Assembly: GCA_013399115.1 (NCBI GenBank)
Contig: VXAA01000167.1
Location: 133,075-197,074, forward strand
Direction of reading: 5' to 3'
Source: Anseranas semipalmata
Lineage: Eukaryota; Chordata; Aves; Anseriformes; Anseranatidae
Length of the DNA stretch: 64,000 nucleotides
Shown here: positions 13,201-24,100 of the stretch, piece after piece
Layout of the letters: each line of letters starts with the position of its first letter
How positions within the stretch are numbered: the first letter of the stretch is position 1
The notes under the pieces: generated by a model
Told to the model about the DNA's origin: nothing
What the model saw: the letters and a program-made list of their open reading frames with translations, nothing else
Databases searched by the model: none
Made by a program: the position numbers and the translations under genes

Positions 13201-15913
13201 CTGAAGATGTTGGCTGTATCTATACTGTTGTTGGTACTTGTGAGTTCATGACATATAGCCCGAGTTTCTCTGTAGCCTGAGAACAACACCAGACACATAC
13301 CAAGCCAACAGACACATACAACAACGCCACATACCAAGCTGTAGGCAGCTTGCGTGACTGAGAAGCTGAGGCATGAGTGCAAGGCCTGAACTAGTGGTTA
13401 TGTCTATACTCAATAGATGTTGCTGTGACAATTTGCCTCAGTTTGGAGATTAGCTTCCCTTTCCACATAGAGTTCACAGCTCAGAATTGTGTCCCAAAAA
13501 GAGACAATTGCTGTTTTCTGTTAAAGAAATTTTATGACCTCTTTCCATCAAATGTGATTGAAAGCAGCCCACTGTCCTGTTTATCATAAAACTTGAGATC
13601 TTCTCGCCATCTCTATTCTGTGCTGTACTTCATCACACGTGGCTTCCATCATGCAGAAAATAAGTCAAAATGGCAGACATCCTTTAAGTAAATTTAATTG
13701 CCATAATACATAACTGAGGACCAATCTACCCCAGCTTCCTGTTTCTGATAGCGCATGAGAAAGGAAACAAAGTATATATGGATCATGTCCTAGTATAGCT
13801 TTTCTGTACACTACAACATTAAGGCTTTCTAAATTTAGGAAATTGGAGGCTGTGTCTAGACCAGTGTGTAGTAAGTGCCAGTGAGCATGTCTTCCATGAA
13901 TTTGTTTAATCTCTTAAAGATTTTATCTTACACTCTTGGTCTATGCAGCATCTTGTGGCTGTAACAGTTCCTGTGTGTGTTTGGTAAAACAGTAACTTCC
14001 GATTGCTTTTGTGCCTTCTAGTTCTTTACTGGGAAACAGTGAATAATTCACATACACGGTTTTATTCTAAGCTGTTCCCCAGTAACTATCCAATTAAACA
14101 CATACGATTCATTAAGCTGCTAATTAAGTGGATTCTAACATACTTATTCTGTAGTCTTCTCAAATGCTATTTAACTTACAATGCTGATATGTAAATTGTC
14201 TAAGCCAATATGATTTGACATACAGTATACAGAAATGGTGTATATGCACATTATTAATTAGAATTATGAAATGGAAAGAGTTGTTGGTAGACTGAAAGGT
14301 GAATTCAGAGATAAATAGAAAGATAGACATACATCTTTAAGAAATGACTGAGACACTTACATGGTACTCTGCAGGTAGCTCCATAACAAGATTATCTAAT
14401 GTGTTGAGGTTTTCTAATGCATTTGCTTGGCTTTTTAGAATAACTGAAAAATTACTTCTATATTTTAAAAATAAGAGTGCAGTCTTCAAAATAAATGTTA
14501 ATAATCTTCATTTATGATGGACACCAGAATACAATTTCTGAGAGCAAATGACATTGATTTAGGAGTGTCATTGTGTCAGGAGCTCAAAAAAAATGTCACT
14601 ACTTGATGAAGCAAAATGTATCACTGTTTTGTGCAGATAGAAAGTACATGATGCAGGAGCTCCATTTTCCTTTTTCCTTCCTTTTTAACATTTTCTGCCT
14701 TTAATCCAGCATTATTTCTTTTTAGTCACAAAAGTAAATCTGAAATTCTTTCTGTATTTGGAAAAAGAAAAAAAAAAAAAGCACTTTAAAGAGATTAACA
14801 TTAATTTACCTTTTTCAGAAACAGTATATCTGTTTTGACACCTTTTTATTTGAAAATTGAAAGTTGCTCATTCTTGGTACTAATACTAGCAACTTAATTA
14901 CAAAAGCTTACAAAAGCTTGTTTGAAACTATATTGTGTATTACTGAAATGAAGAAAGTTTGTTTTCGAAGGGTATTTTCTATTTTCTTCTTAAATAGGAC
15001 ACAGACATAAATCTAACGCAGAGCGTAGCCAGAGCACTAGCAGGTGCTTCACCTCACTTTGGAGTTTATGTACCTCCTACCCAAGAAAAAGTACATAAAA
15101 TAAAAATATTAAGAGACCAGCTTCAGCAGGACTGGAAAATGCTTCAGTGCTCGGGTAAGTCATCTTTAGTTCTTATTAATATATATGTATCTAAACAGAT
15201 GACAAAGTAGAACTGGATTTGCTAAGTCAGTGGGAGATAGAAGTTGGTGGGAGCACATTGATCTAACGCAAGCAGTATGAAATTTGGAATGCCTTTGATT
15301 CTGCCCCTTGAGCCAGAAGGCACTGAATTTCATGGCACAGTAACTGTACCCTTGGGAACTTTGAATGTTGTTACTCCAAAATTTTATATTATTTATCCTG
15401 AAATAAAACTACCAAAGTATTATGTGTTTAAAGAATGGTTAGTAAGATGTGCACTGGCTCTGATTGCTAATGTGTTTTCTGAATATAGTGTGAAATGGGG
15501 TAATGTTTTTAAATAACTACAAATAATTTTTCTTAACTCAGTAGTGATTAGTTGTGCTTAAAGTACATTCACAAGCAGTTGAGAATCAGGTATGCCAGTT
15601 GTATAGGAATCAGCTTAGGCAGGTATGTATGCTTTCAAGCATACTTATTTACAAACAATTTTCTATTGAATAACCTTTTTTGTTTGGTTGGTTTGGTTTT
15701 AAAGCAGAAAATTCATAAATTTAAAGAATAGTAAAGGTGGGCATCTCTCTGAAAGAAAATGCTCTGCTTGCTTTCAGAAGAAATGGCCAAGAGCAGTGGT
15801 CTGGTTCTAATAAAAGTGTTCTTATGGACTTGGGAACTGTGGTATGAGCTTGATTAATAACTGTATCTTATTGCTGTTCCTTTTCAGTGAAGGATGGGAT
15901 TTCAAGTAATTGA
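1291..15913 (+). CDS. HDAC10: Histone deacetylase 10 (HDAC10), 5'-partial, 18 coding exons visible
   Basis: Class IIb zinc deacetylase, known to favour N8-acetylspermidine in the cytosol. Exons: 1291-1387, 2082-2179, 2258-2362, 2573-2641, 3296-3422, 3898-3963, 4328-4387, 4748-4837, 6065-6171, 7872-7939, 8414-8684, 9311-9401, 10936-11021, 11528-11581, 12360-12444, 12917-13102, 14998-15154, 15888-15913 (TGA). The phases join into one frame of about 613 residues. With roughly 64 missing N-terminal residues this fits the family length of about 670. Visible catalytic motifs are RPPGHH (tandem His), DWDVHHGQG (zinc Asp/His), [13 protein letters not shown] (third zinc Asp and the downstream gatekeeper Glu) and EGGYHL (catalytic Tyr). 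The second half, from the 12917 exon on, matches the inactive C-terminal deacetylase-like domain, ending WKMLQC plus a short tail. The first exons, with the start codon and the PxCE-type motif, lie outside the window. All introns are GT-AG; the donor after 2641 (GTTTGA) is weak. Confidence 0.95.
4838..6064 (+). other. HDAC10 intron, no recognisable content
   Basis: This is intron between the exons ending ...CVILE and starting GGYHL. It contains a run of 19 T near 4964-4982 and small chance reading frames (for example 5552-5854) without splice or family support. No mobile element was recognised. Confidence 0.6.
6172..7871 (+). other. HDAC10 intron with 25-nt T tract
   Basis: This intron holds an uninterrupted run of 25 T at 7121-7145, followed by a pyrimidine-rich stretch. 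Reading frames on either strand here (such as 6407-6685 minus and 6819-7295 plus) look like chance: low complexity, no family resemblance, no conserved splice context. Confidence 0.6.
9402..10935 (+). other. HDAC10 intron, nothing recognised
   Basis: Ordinary AT-rich intron between the exons ending ILKKE and starting VCNGIA. No repeats of known family or RNA genes were seen. Confidence 0.55.
12520..12552. repeat. 18-bp tandem duplication in HDAC10 intron
   Basis: The unit cataaaatgacactgagt is followed at once by a second copy that ends after cataaaatgacactg. It lies just downstream of the exon 12360-12444 and looks like replication slippage. Confidence 0.7.
13103..14997 (+). other. HDAC10 intron, nothing recognised
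   Basis: Intron before the penultimate coding exon. It holds short repeated words around 13290-13345 (acacataccaagc appears twice) and an A-run at 14768-14779. No gene or known transposon was recognised. Confidence 0.5.
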
Positions 15914-17339
15914 CTTCAATTTTGAACCATATTACACAACAGAAGAAAAAGAAAATGTGTCACTCTTTATTTTGCCTTTTAAATCATCAGGAAAAAAGAC
16001 AGTTGATCTCTAAACAGAGTAAGAGCCATTCACAATTGTCTACTGTTTTTAAAATACTTACAATTCATATTTTCAGCTAGAGTACTGTGCTTGTAAAGTC
16101 TAATATTGGTACCAATTATGCAAGACTGACACTTGAAGCCTACTCCTATGCTTCATTACTACAAATCGGGGCCTGTGTCATTTGTGACTGCAAAGTCAGG
16201 GTTGCACATGCAGTAGCTTGACTGTATAAATGTTAAAGAAGATAGGAATCTGAAATGAGCAATTGTCACAGCCAAACATTTCAAAATTATTCAACATAAC
16301 ACCAGAACGCCTGCACTGGGAGGCTTAAACTTAACAACAGCTCCTTTAGATTCATGAAATTTTCCTGTGACTTAAAGGATTCACCAAATTGCTTTAATTT
16401 CTCTGGTCAGTCAGTTGCAGGAAGTTAAGAAAGAAAAACAGCTAAACAGCTATAGCATATGCATTTCCTACATCATATCCGTATGGTTGAGATGAAATTT
16501 AATATACAGGGCACGAGGAAAAAAAAAAAAGAAAAATATTTTGCACATATAAAATCACACTGCTGTATTCAATTATGTATTTGTGAAGATTAAAACAGCA
16601 TTTACAACATGTATATGTGCTGTAAATATTCTGTGGGTAGGGGACTTCATTCTACCCTCTTTTCAAATGCAAATTTTCTGTATATAACAAACAAAAAGCA
16701 ACCCCCCCACACAGATTTGGTAGTGGCCTAGGGCTGACATCATGTGAATTGTCAAAATTAAATGAACTTCCTGAGGCAGTAGCCATACCGTGTCTTGTTT
16801 TCCAGCATTCCAGGTACATTTTTGTGATTATCAGGAGCATTCTTCTGTGATTGTGACTTCAATAATGTAACCTTTTGATTCCAAACACTTAAAATTAGGT
16901 GCATACGTAATTAGACAGGATTCCTACAATTGTTGGTGTTGGGATCAACTACACATAATTTGAATAACTAAATCCCTCTTCCCAGTCCTGTTTTTAGAAC
17001 TGTTCCAAGCGACACCCTTCTAGTTCACGCTGGTTTTCAATTATTGCTGGATGGAAAATGCTATCTACTCCTTGAAAATTTTGAAATGAAAATTATTTTT
17101 GTTTTGTTCTGTTTCTTTAAAATAAACAAGTTCTTTTTGGAGTTTGGAGTTACTTTGAGTCAAAATCTGAACTGAGTCGAACTCTGAATTAGGTTGTGAT
17201 ATGTCAAAATGGGCTAGCTGGGCACCTGCCAAATTTGAGCTTGAAGAACTTTTAAAATCCGGGAGATTTGTCAATGTATTCATCTCCCTTCCACTCTCTC
17301 CCCTGGAGAAAAAAATCTTGGACAATTCAGCATTTTCCA
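15914..17339 (+). other. HDAC10 3'UTR and HDAC10-TUBGCP6 spacer
   Basis: AT-rich sequence from the HDAC10 stop to the CpG island. It contains the HDAC10 3'UTR with its candidate poly(A) signals and no further gene. The minus-strand frame from 17065 into the CpG island is a chance GC-rich frame that crosses the N gap. Confidence 0.6.
16589..16594 (+). terminator. Candidate HDAC10 poly(A) signal ATTAAA
   Basis: ATTAAA lies about 680 nt after the HDAC10 stop and is followed within 25-60 nt by GT-rich sequence (gtatatgtgctgt, tgtgggtagg). A second candidate, AATAAA at 17121-17126, has GT/T-rich sequence after it but sits only about 220 bp before the TUBGCP6 CpG island. The choice between them cannot be settled by eye. 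Confidence 0.4.
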
Positions 17340-17512
17340 AGGAAAAAGCTCCCCGCGGGCAGGCCGCCGCCGCCGGCAGGGTCACCGCAGCAGCGGCGCA
17401 CAAAGCGCGAAGCCTCCGCAGCGGCCTAGCGCCGGGCAGCGCCTCACGGGTGCGCGGTAGCGGCGGAGCCGCCTCAGGGCCGCCCCTTCCCGCCGCGGCC
17501 CTCGCCTTCCCG

Positions 17513-17531
17513 TGACGTCCCCGTGACGTTC
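17513..17531 (+). promoter_or_regulatory. Paired CRE/ATF-like sites
   Basis: TGACGTCC (17513-17520) and TGACGTTC (17524-17531) are two CREB/ATF-like octamers 11 bp apart, each within CCGTGACGT, just before the N gap in the CpG island. Binding is inferred only from similarity to the TGACGTCA consensus. Confidence 0.35.
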
Positions 17532-17535
17532 CCGC

Positions 17536-17593
17536 NNNNNNNNNNNNNNNNNNNNNNNNNNNNNNNNNNNNNNNNNNNNNNNNNNNNNNNNNN
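17536..17593. other. Assembly gap (58 N)
   Basis: A run of N lies within the GC-rich TUBGCP6 promoter island. Such gaps are typical where extreme GC content defeats sequencing, so part of the promoter or first exon is missing. Confidence 0.98.
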
Positions 17594-18122
17594 GCTGGTG
17601 CGCAGCCGGGGGGCGCGGAGGGGCTGCGGCCATCCCGGGGGTTAGCCCCCGCCGCTGGGAGCCCCGTGGTCCGGCCGGCACACCGGAGCAGCCCGGGGAC
17701 GGCGTCCTGCTGGTCCGAGCCCGCCGGCTGCTGAGGCACCGCGGTGGCAGGGATGTCCGCTGGGAGAGGCTGCAGCTTTTGACGGTGTTCCCAAAGGAGC
17801 CCTGGCTTACGTCAGGCCAGCCCCTCTCTGTTCTATTTCAGTCTCCTCAGCAAAATCAGGCTTCTGGAATTAAGCTTGCACCACCGTGAAGTAAGCTTGT
17901 GATCAAAGCCATAGTAATATTTTTATAGCTCGTGTCCTAAATGGGTACTGGGTCAGTTTTCCTCTTTCATTTTTGGGCTATCTCAGTTAAAACATACTCA
18001 CCAGTTCCTCACGTGTATGTCACAAGCGTCTCCTCTTTTTCCTGGTATTTTCCAGGTCTTCGCATGAAGCCAGAGAGCCAGCGTCAAACTGTAATTGCTG
18101 TAGCCTGACAGTTTGAGTTGAA

Positions 18123-21100
18123 ATGGAGAGCATTACGCAGTTGTTCAATGATTTGTGTGAAGCACACTTGACAGGTTTGCCGTGGAAGGTCCACCTGGGC
18201 AGGCGGAAGATCAGCAAGAGGAGGGCTAAGCAAAATCTGAAAAGGGTTGCGTATAACGCCCTGTTCATAAACCTGTTTCAAGATGAAGCTCGTAAGCTGC
18301 AGTCAAACGTTTCCCGGCTTCCAGTGAAAAACAAAATTTTGATGCTGTCTTTCAACCTGAGAGTTGGTGGCCTAGGTGCTCAAGCAGATAGACTGGAGAG
18401 TCTTGTGGAGGAACTGGAAACAGCTGATTGCTTACCATTTACTGAAGTTAATTCTGTCTTGGATCTCTTAGTACAGCTTGCTGGAACAGGTCCTCCTCAG
18501 CTTGTACCACAAAAAAAGGACTATTTCCTAAACAACAAATATGTTGGGAGAAATGTCAAATATCAGGGTTATGATTATTACGATGTGAGTGTGTTTGAAG
18601 CTGATATACAATCTCTAATAACAAATGAAGAATGTCAGTTCAATGACACAATTCAGAAGACACTTCAGATAATGGAGGCTGCTCCTGGAACCGGACTCCC
18701 TGCCATAGGGTTGTTCTCCCAGAACTATCCTGCTGGTGACAAGTTTGAGAGAGAAACACGTGTCTCGCTCTTTGGTGCTCTTGTCCACAGCCGTACGTAT
18801 GATATGGACATCAAGTTGGATTTGCCACCAGTGCCTGACAATGCAGATTTGTCTGGACTTGCAATTAAAGTATGGTATCATTTGTTTTGGACTCGGAGTG
18901 TATGCATGTTGTCAATATGCCATTTTGGAACTATCTTTTAAAATATAGGTAGTAGTTTCGTGTGTGATAGAAACATGACAATGCTGGAATTTGAGCTGGA
19001 GTGTAACGTCATGTGTCTATAGGCTAAATGAAGTTAAGCCATCAGCTGTCTCTGTGCCTTCCCCACCCTAGTAATCTTTTGCTTCCATTTTTGCCTGCTT
19101 TGTATATTGAACTCCTTTGCTTTTTCGCTTATTTGTTACTGTTCAGCCTGACTGCATAAGCATTCCTGTCTGAATATATGTGCTTTGCTACTCAGATTAC
19201 ATGACCTAACTTGTATTTTCTTCTTGACGTGTATCTGAAACCATTTTTGTCAGTTACTGTATTTCATCGAACCTCCTGGGTCCTGCTGTCCTTTTACCTT
19301 TTCAGTATGTACAGTTTCTACTTTATCTTCTGTTGTCCATTCTGTTCATTTTTGCTACATTATATTCTCATAGATGTACTAGATAAATATACTTTTTTTT
19401 CTTTCTTTCTTTCTTTCTATTTTCCACACTGCTGGTAAGTTTTTTGGTATTTCTCTTTAATCCACATTTTGTTTGTTCTGCTTAACATATGCGTAGCTCT
19501 TGTAGTTCTCTTAACTCAAGGTCTTAACTGAAACTTGAATGCAGACACATTAAAACACAACCCCCCTGTACATATATGGATGCAAGTCATCACTGAGGGG
19601 AAGCAGAAATTTTTTTAATGAGTGCTCTACTCTTTCCATCAGACTGTAGGGTTTGAGATTTCTTGAAGAACATGCTGTGTTTTTGTGGATGTCATCGTGA
19701 TTGTCTTTTACTAAATTGGGTACTATTCTGCACGTACCACTCCTGTTGAACTGAGTGGGAGTTGAAGATGTGGCATATAAGTGTTTGGACACTTGCAGAT
19801 TTTCTGCATGTGAATGAGCATAAGGGTACAAACAGTGTTGGTTATAGTTAACAAAGTTTGTACAAATTTGAAGAACTAGGGCTTTAATAATCAGTTTAGA
19901 AGACATTCTGAGCAGCATAATTTTATTAGTGTTACATATTGTTGAATATCCAAGAGCTCAGATTCTCAATTTGTAGAACTATATGCTTACCAAAGGAGTA
20001 AATTTTAATTTTAACATCATCTAACTTGGTATATTATTTCAATGGTGATTGTTGTTTTCCCTATAGGTATTGGTACCTGTAGAGCTGTAACAAATGAGGG
20101 AGTGCTTACAGGAGAAACTTAAAATAGACATAAAGGGGTGGGTGGGCACCGATTGTGTCATGTTAAGTCACTCGATCACAAACGATAGCAAAACATCTTC
20201 TTTACTTGCATATGTTTACTTGCATATGTTAATATGTTTTCATATATAAAACTTGACCTCCCCCTGGCAGGTTCCTCAAAGTATAGACCAGTCAGAAGAT
20301 GAGGGATTCCAGTCAGCGTCCAATCTGACTCCTGATTCGCAGTCAGAGCCAAGCATGACTCCAGACATAGACTTGTGGGATGCAGTGCTTACATACGGAC
20401 CAAGCAAACGGAGATGTTGGGAAAGAATTGGATAGTATGTGTCTGATGTTATTGGCAAACTTCCTGTGCATCATATGCAAATGTATGAAGGTGCATTTCA
20501 TCTTAGTTCCAAATGACCTCAGTATAGGAATTAAATATGCAATAGGAAAATTGCATATTTAATGCACAGAATTCAATACATTGCATTAATGATTGAGACC
20601 AAAAAAGGCCATGCAATTTCAACAAACAAGTTCTTATTTTGCAGCTGTTTCATAGGAAGAGATAAAATCATCTTTGTCAAAAACACTGGAGGGCTTACAG
20701 GAACACTTACTGATTATGTGAAATGCAACATTTTCCTAACTAATCTGACCCTATGCGCAATGCAGTTTATTTCAATCTCTAACGATTCCATATTTTCAAT
20801 TTCAAAAGAGAAATGCTAGTTGTAGAGCACTAGAAGAATTAAACCCATATTTTCCAGTATCGTGTTCCTTTTTCTTTTGTCTGTAACCAAAACAGAAGTC
20901 ACGGTAACTGATTTCCTGGTGGTGGTGTTAGACTTGTAGTTCTTTCTGCTGTTGAGTAGAAGATGTATCTCCTGAAAGAATGCTCTGGATAGTCCTGTTA
21001 AAAGCTTCCTAGCTTCCCTAAAATGAAAAAACAAAACAAAACAAAGTGGATAAGGCAAGTGTCTTTCTTACATACCTGATGAACAGTGGTGTTCCTGATA

Positions 21101-24100
21101 CTCGAGAAACTTGCTCCTTATGTTTTCTGAAATTTTAAGTAATAGTCTAGTGATGCATCTGTTGCAATGCCACACAGTGTTTTTTCCACTCTGAGCCTGA
21201 GAAGCTCACTTCTGTTCCCTGATTTTCCAAAGCCACTGTAGCACACTGGCTTTGCTCATAGTAAAAGATAGTTTTTGTTCTTACCATTTAGATTTTAAGG
21301 CTCTTCGAATCAAATATAGACCATACACATGAAGCTTTCATGTAATAAGTACTACTTGAGCTCAGAATTTTTGGAAGAATTGGAAGGAAAATTTGTTGTG
21401 GAGGTGATGGTAATCCTCACTGGGAAGAGGTAAAATGTGTCGATACAAGTCATTATAGTATTTTGAGCATATTGCTCTTTAATGTATTCGAATATTAGCA
21501 TTACATGACCCTGGAAATCTAGTATATATTTTCCTCGTTTTCCTAATATGGAAACTGCAGCAGGGAAAGACACAAACGAAGTTGGAAATTCTCTGACAAG
21601 GTCTCTGTTTCTGAAGAGATGCTCAAATTATCTACCAGTTTCTTCATTGTCCTGAGTTAGGGCTACAGTTTCATTGACTGCATGCATGTTCCCTTGAAAA
21701 TGTAATGTATTACTAGTAGCTTTTTCTGTGGTCAGTACACATTACAGGCTGTGTAAAATTCTGAAATGCCTTTTGTTCTTTTTTTTTCCCTTTTTTTTTT
21801 TTTTTTTAGGAGATACATGTCCTCATGTAATCACCTTTTAACCTTTTGTTTACTCTGACAGTCCACCTGGTAAAAAAGAAGAACCGTACCTTACTGAGGC
21901 TGGGAGAGAAGCTTTTGACAAATTCTACAAACTTCGAGAAGGGGAATTGCAGCTGTTTAGTAACACTGTGCTTCAGCTTCCACAACTCGTGCTGATGAAA
22001 GAACCTGAATTGGTTAAGGATGTCTTGAATGTCCTCATTGGTGTGGTATCTGCTACATTTTCACTCAATCAGGTATGGAAGATTTTTTAACTGCACTTCT
22101 TAGTTGCATCTGTTTCTTTTTGTAGAGATTTCCTCTTCAATGCATCTATTTCTTTTGAGATCTTGCAATTGTGGATACTGTTAAAAAGTTGGATGTGACC
22201 TAATTGCAATAAGGTCATATTTATATATTGCAATAATGATTTATTGCAAAAGGCAGAGAACATTTGTCATTCTCTAAGTGAAAATAGGTTTATGAATTAT
22301 TGAAAATAGAAGTGCAAATAGTTTTGAAGATTGGGTTTTCATTAAGAAATTTGATAAGGAGTCTTATTTTGTATATTTGAAAATATCATTCATGCTCTTA
22401 AAATTTTGCTACTATTTAATATGTTTATCACATTGTCCTAGATGTGTAGTCTCAGTCACCAGAGGATCAAAACTGAAAATTTGTTTGTGTTTATTTATAT
22501 ATGTAAATGTTTTCTATTTTAAATCAGAATACAGCTGTGAAATACTTGAAGCTGTTTTTTGGTTTTTTTTCATCCCTCTTTCCTTTTAGGCTGCCCAAAC
22601 ATTTGTGATAAAGGAGGGGGTATATGTATCTGGAACTTCTCCAGAGACAATGCACAACCTACTCTCAGAAGTTGCAGAATATGGAACGTACTACACACGG
22701 CTAAGTCGTTTCTCTCTTCAGCCAGTCTTAGATTCTTCATACAACAAAGGGCTTGTGTTTCAGGTAGCACAATTGTCTTAAATCATCTAGATTTAATGGG
22801 CCAGTTATTTTAGGTAGAGAAGGTAACTTTGATTTCATGTAAGGCTGGAATTTCTGCTTTCTGCAAAACTGAAGGACTTGGGGGTCCTGCTGGACGAGAA
22901 GCTGGACATGAGCCGGCAGTGCGCACTTGCGGCCCAGAAGGCCAGCTATGTCCTGGGCTGCATTAAAAAAGGGGTGGCCAGCAGGGAGAGGGAGGTGATT
23001 GTCCCCCTCTACTCTGCCCTGGTGAGACCCCACCTGGAATACTGCGTGCAGGCCTGGGGCCCCCAGCACAAGAAGGATGTGGAGCTCTTGGAGCGGGTCC
23101 AGAGGAGGGCCACTAAGATGATCAGAGGGCTGGAGCACCTCTCCTATGAAGAAAGGTTGAGGGAACTGGGCTTGTTTAGCTTGGAGAAGAGAAGGCTCTG
23201 GGGAGACCTCATTGCGGCCTTCCAGTACCTGAAGGGAGCCTATAAACAGGAGGGGGAACGCCTATTTATACATGTTGATAGTGATAGGACAAGGGGGAAT
23301 GGTTTCAAACTAAGACAGGGGAGATTTAGGTTGGATATTAGGAGGAAGTTTTTCACTCAGAGGGTGGTGAGGCACTGGGACAGGTTGCCCAGAGAGGTTG
23401 TGGATGCCCCATCCCTGGAGGCATTCAAGGCCAGGCTGGATGTGGCACTGGGCAGCCTGCTCTAGTAGTTGGCAACCCTGCCCAGAGCAGGGGGGTTGAA
23501 ACTAGATGATCTTTAAGGTCCTTTTCAACCCAGGCCATTCTATGATTCTATGATTCTATGATTCTATGATTCAATACAAGTGTTTCTATTTATTCATCCC
23601 AGGTCAGCAATGAACAGTGCTACCATGAAGCTCTGTTTAAATCGGAGCTGTGTGTGCTTAGGGTTTGCCTGCACTGAAACAACAGATAAAAGCGCTTCAT
23701 TACCTGAAGTGTCATTTGTTTACTCATGTTGTTTTGTTGACATCTAAAGGGATATAATTTTTTAAGACATTTTAGAAACATTTATACATTAAAACTTATA
23801 AACTTAAAATACAATAGCTTTCTTAATACAGTATGTGTGTACAGATAACATATTATATATATACTTTGAAGTAGAGAAGCATGCTATTTAATAGCTTTAG
23901 TTACTTTTTCTCAGTTCAGAATTATGTGCAAATTTTTCCTGTCAGCCCTCCGTATCTTATGCTGAACTGTATGTACAGTGTGCGATATCAGTTGAATTCA
24001 TCTCTTTCTAAGGCATAGAATTCATTTAGGATTAGTTATGAAAATGTATGCCTTCTTAATATTTGATTTACAGTTATGTTAATAGAAATTGAATAAAAAA

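Larger units (their letters stand above)
17340..17760 (+). promoter_or_regulatory. CpG island, probable TUBGCP6 promoter and non-coding first exon
   Basis: There is an abrupt change from AT-rich sequence to dense CpG (gccgccgccggcag, gcggcctagcgccgggcagcg), interrupted by 58 N. It lies 0.4-0.8 kb before the TUBGCP6 ATG. A plausible 3' splice site (ttttccag, ending 18054) precedes the coding exon, so a non-coding first exon in the island spliced to 18055 is likely. The start of transcription is inferred, not seen. Confidence 0.7.

Noticed and set aside
17065..17739. 224-residue minus-strand frame across the TUBGCP6 CpG island
   Set aside because: It spans the N gap, is Ala/Gly/Arg/Pro-rich as expected of any frame in CpG islands, and runs into AT-rich spacer. 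No family resemblance.
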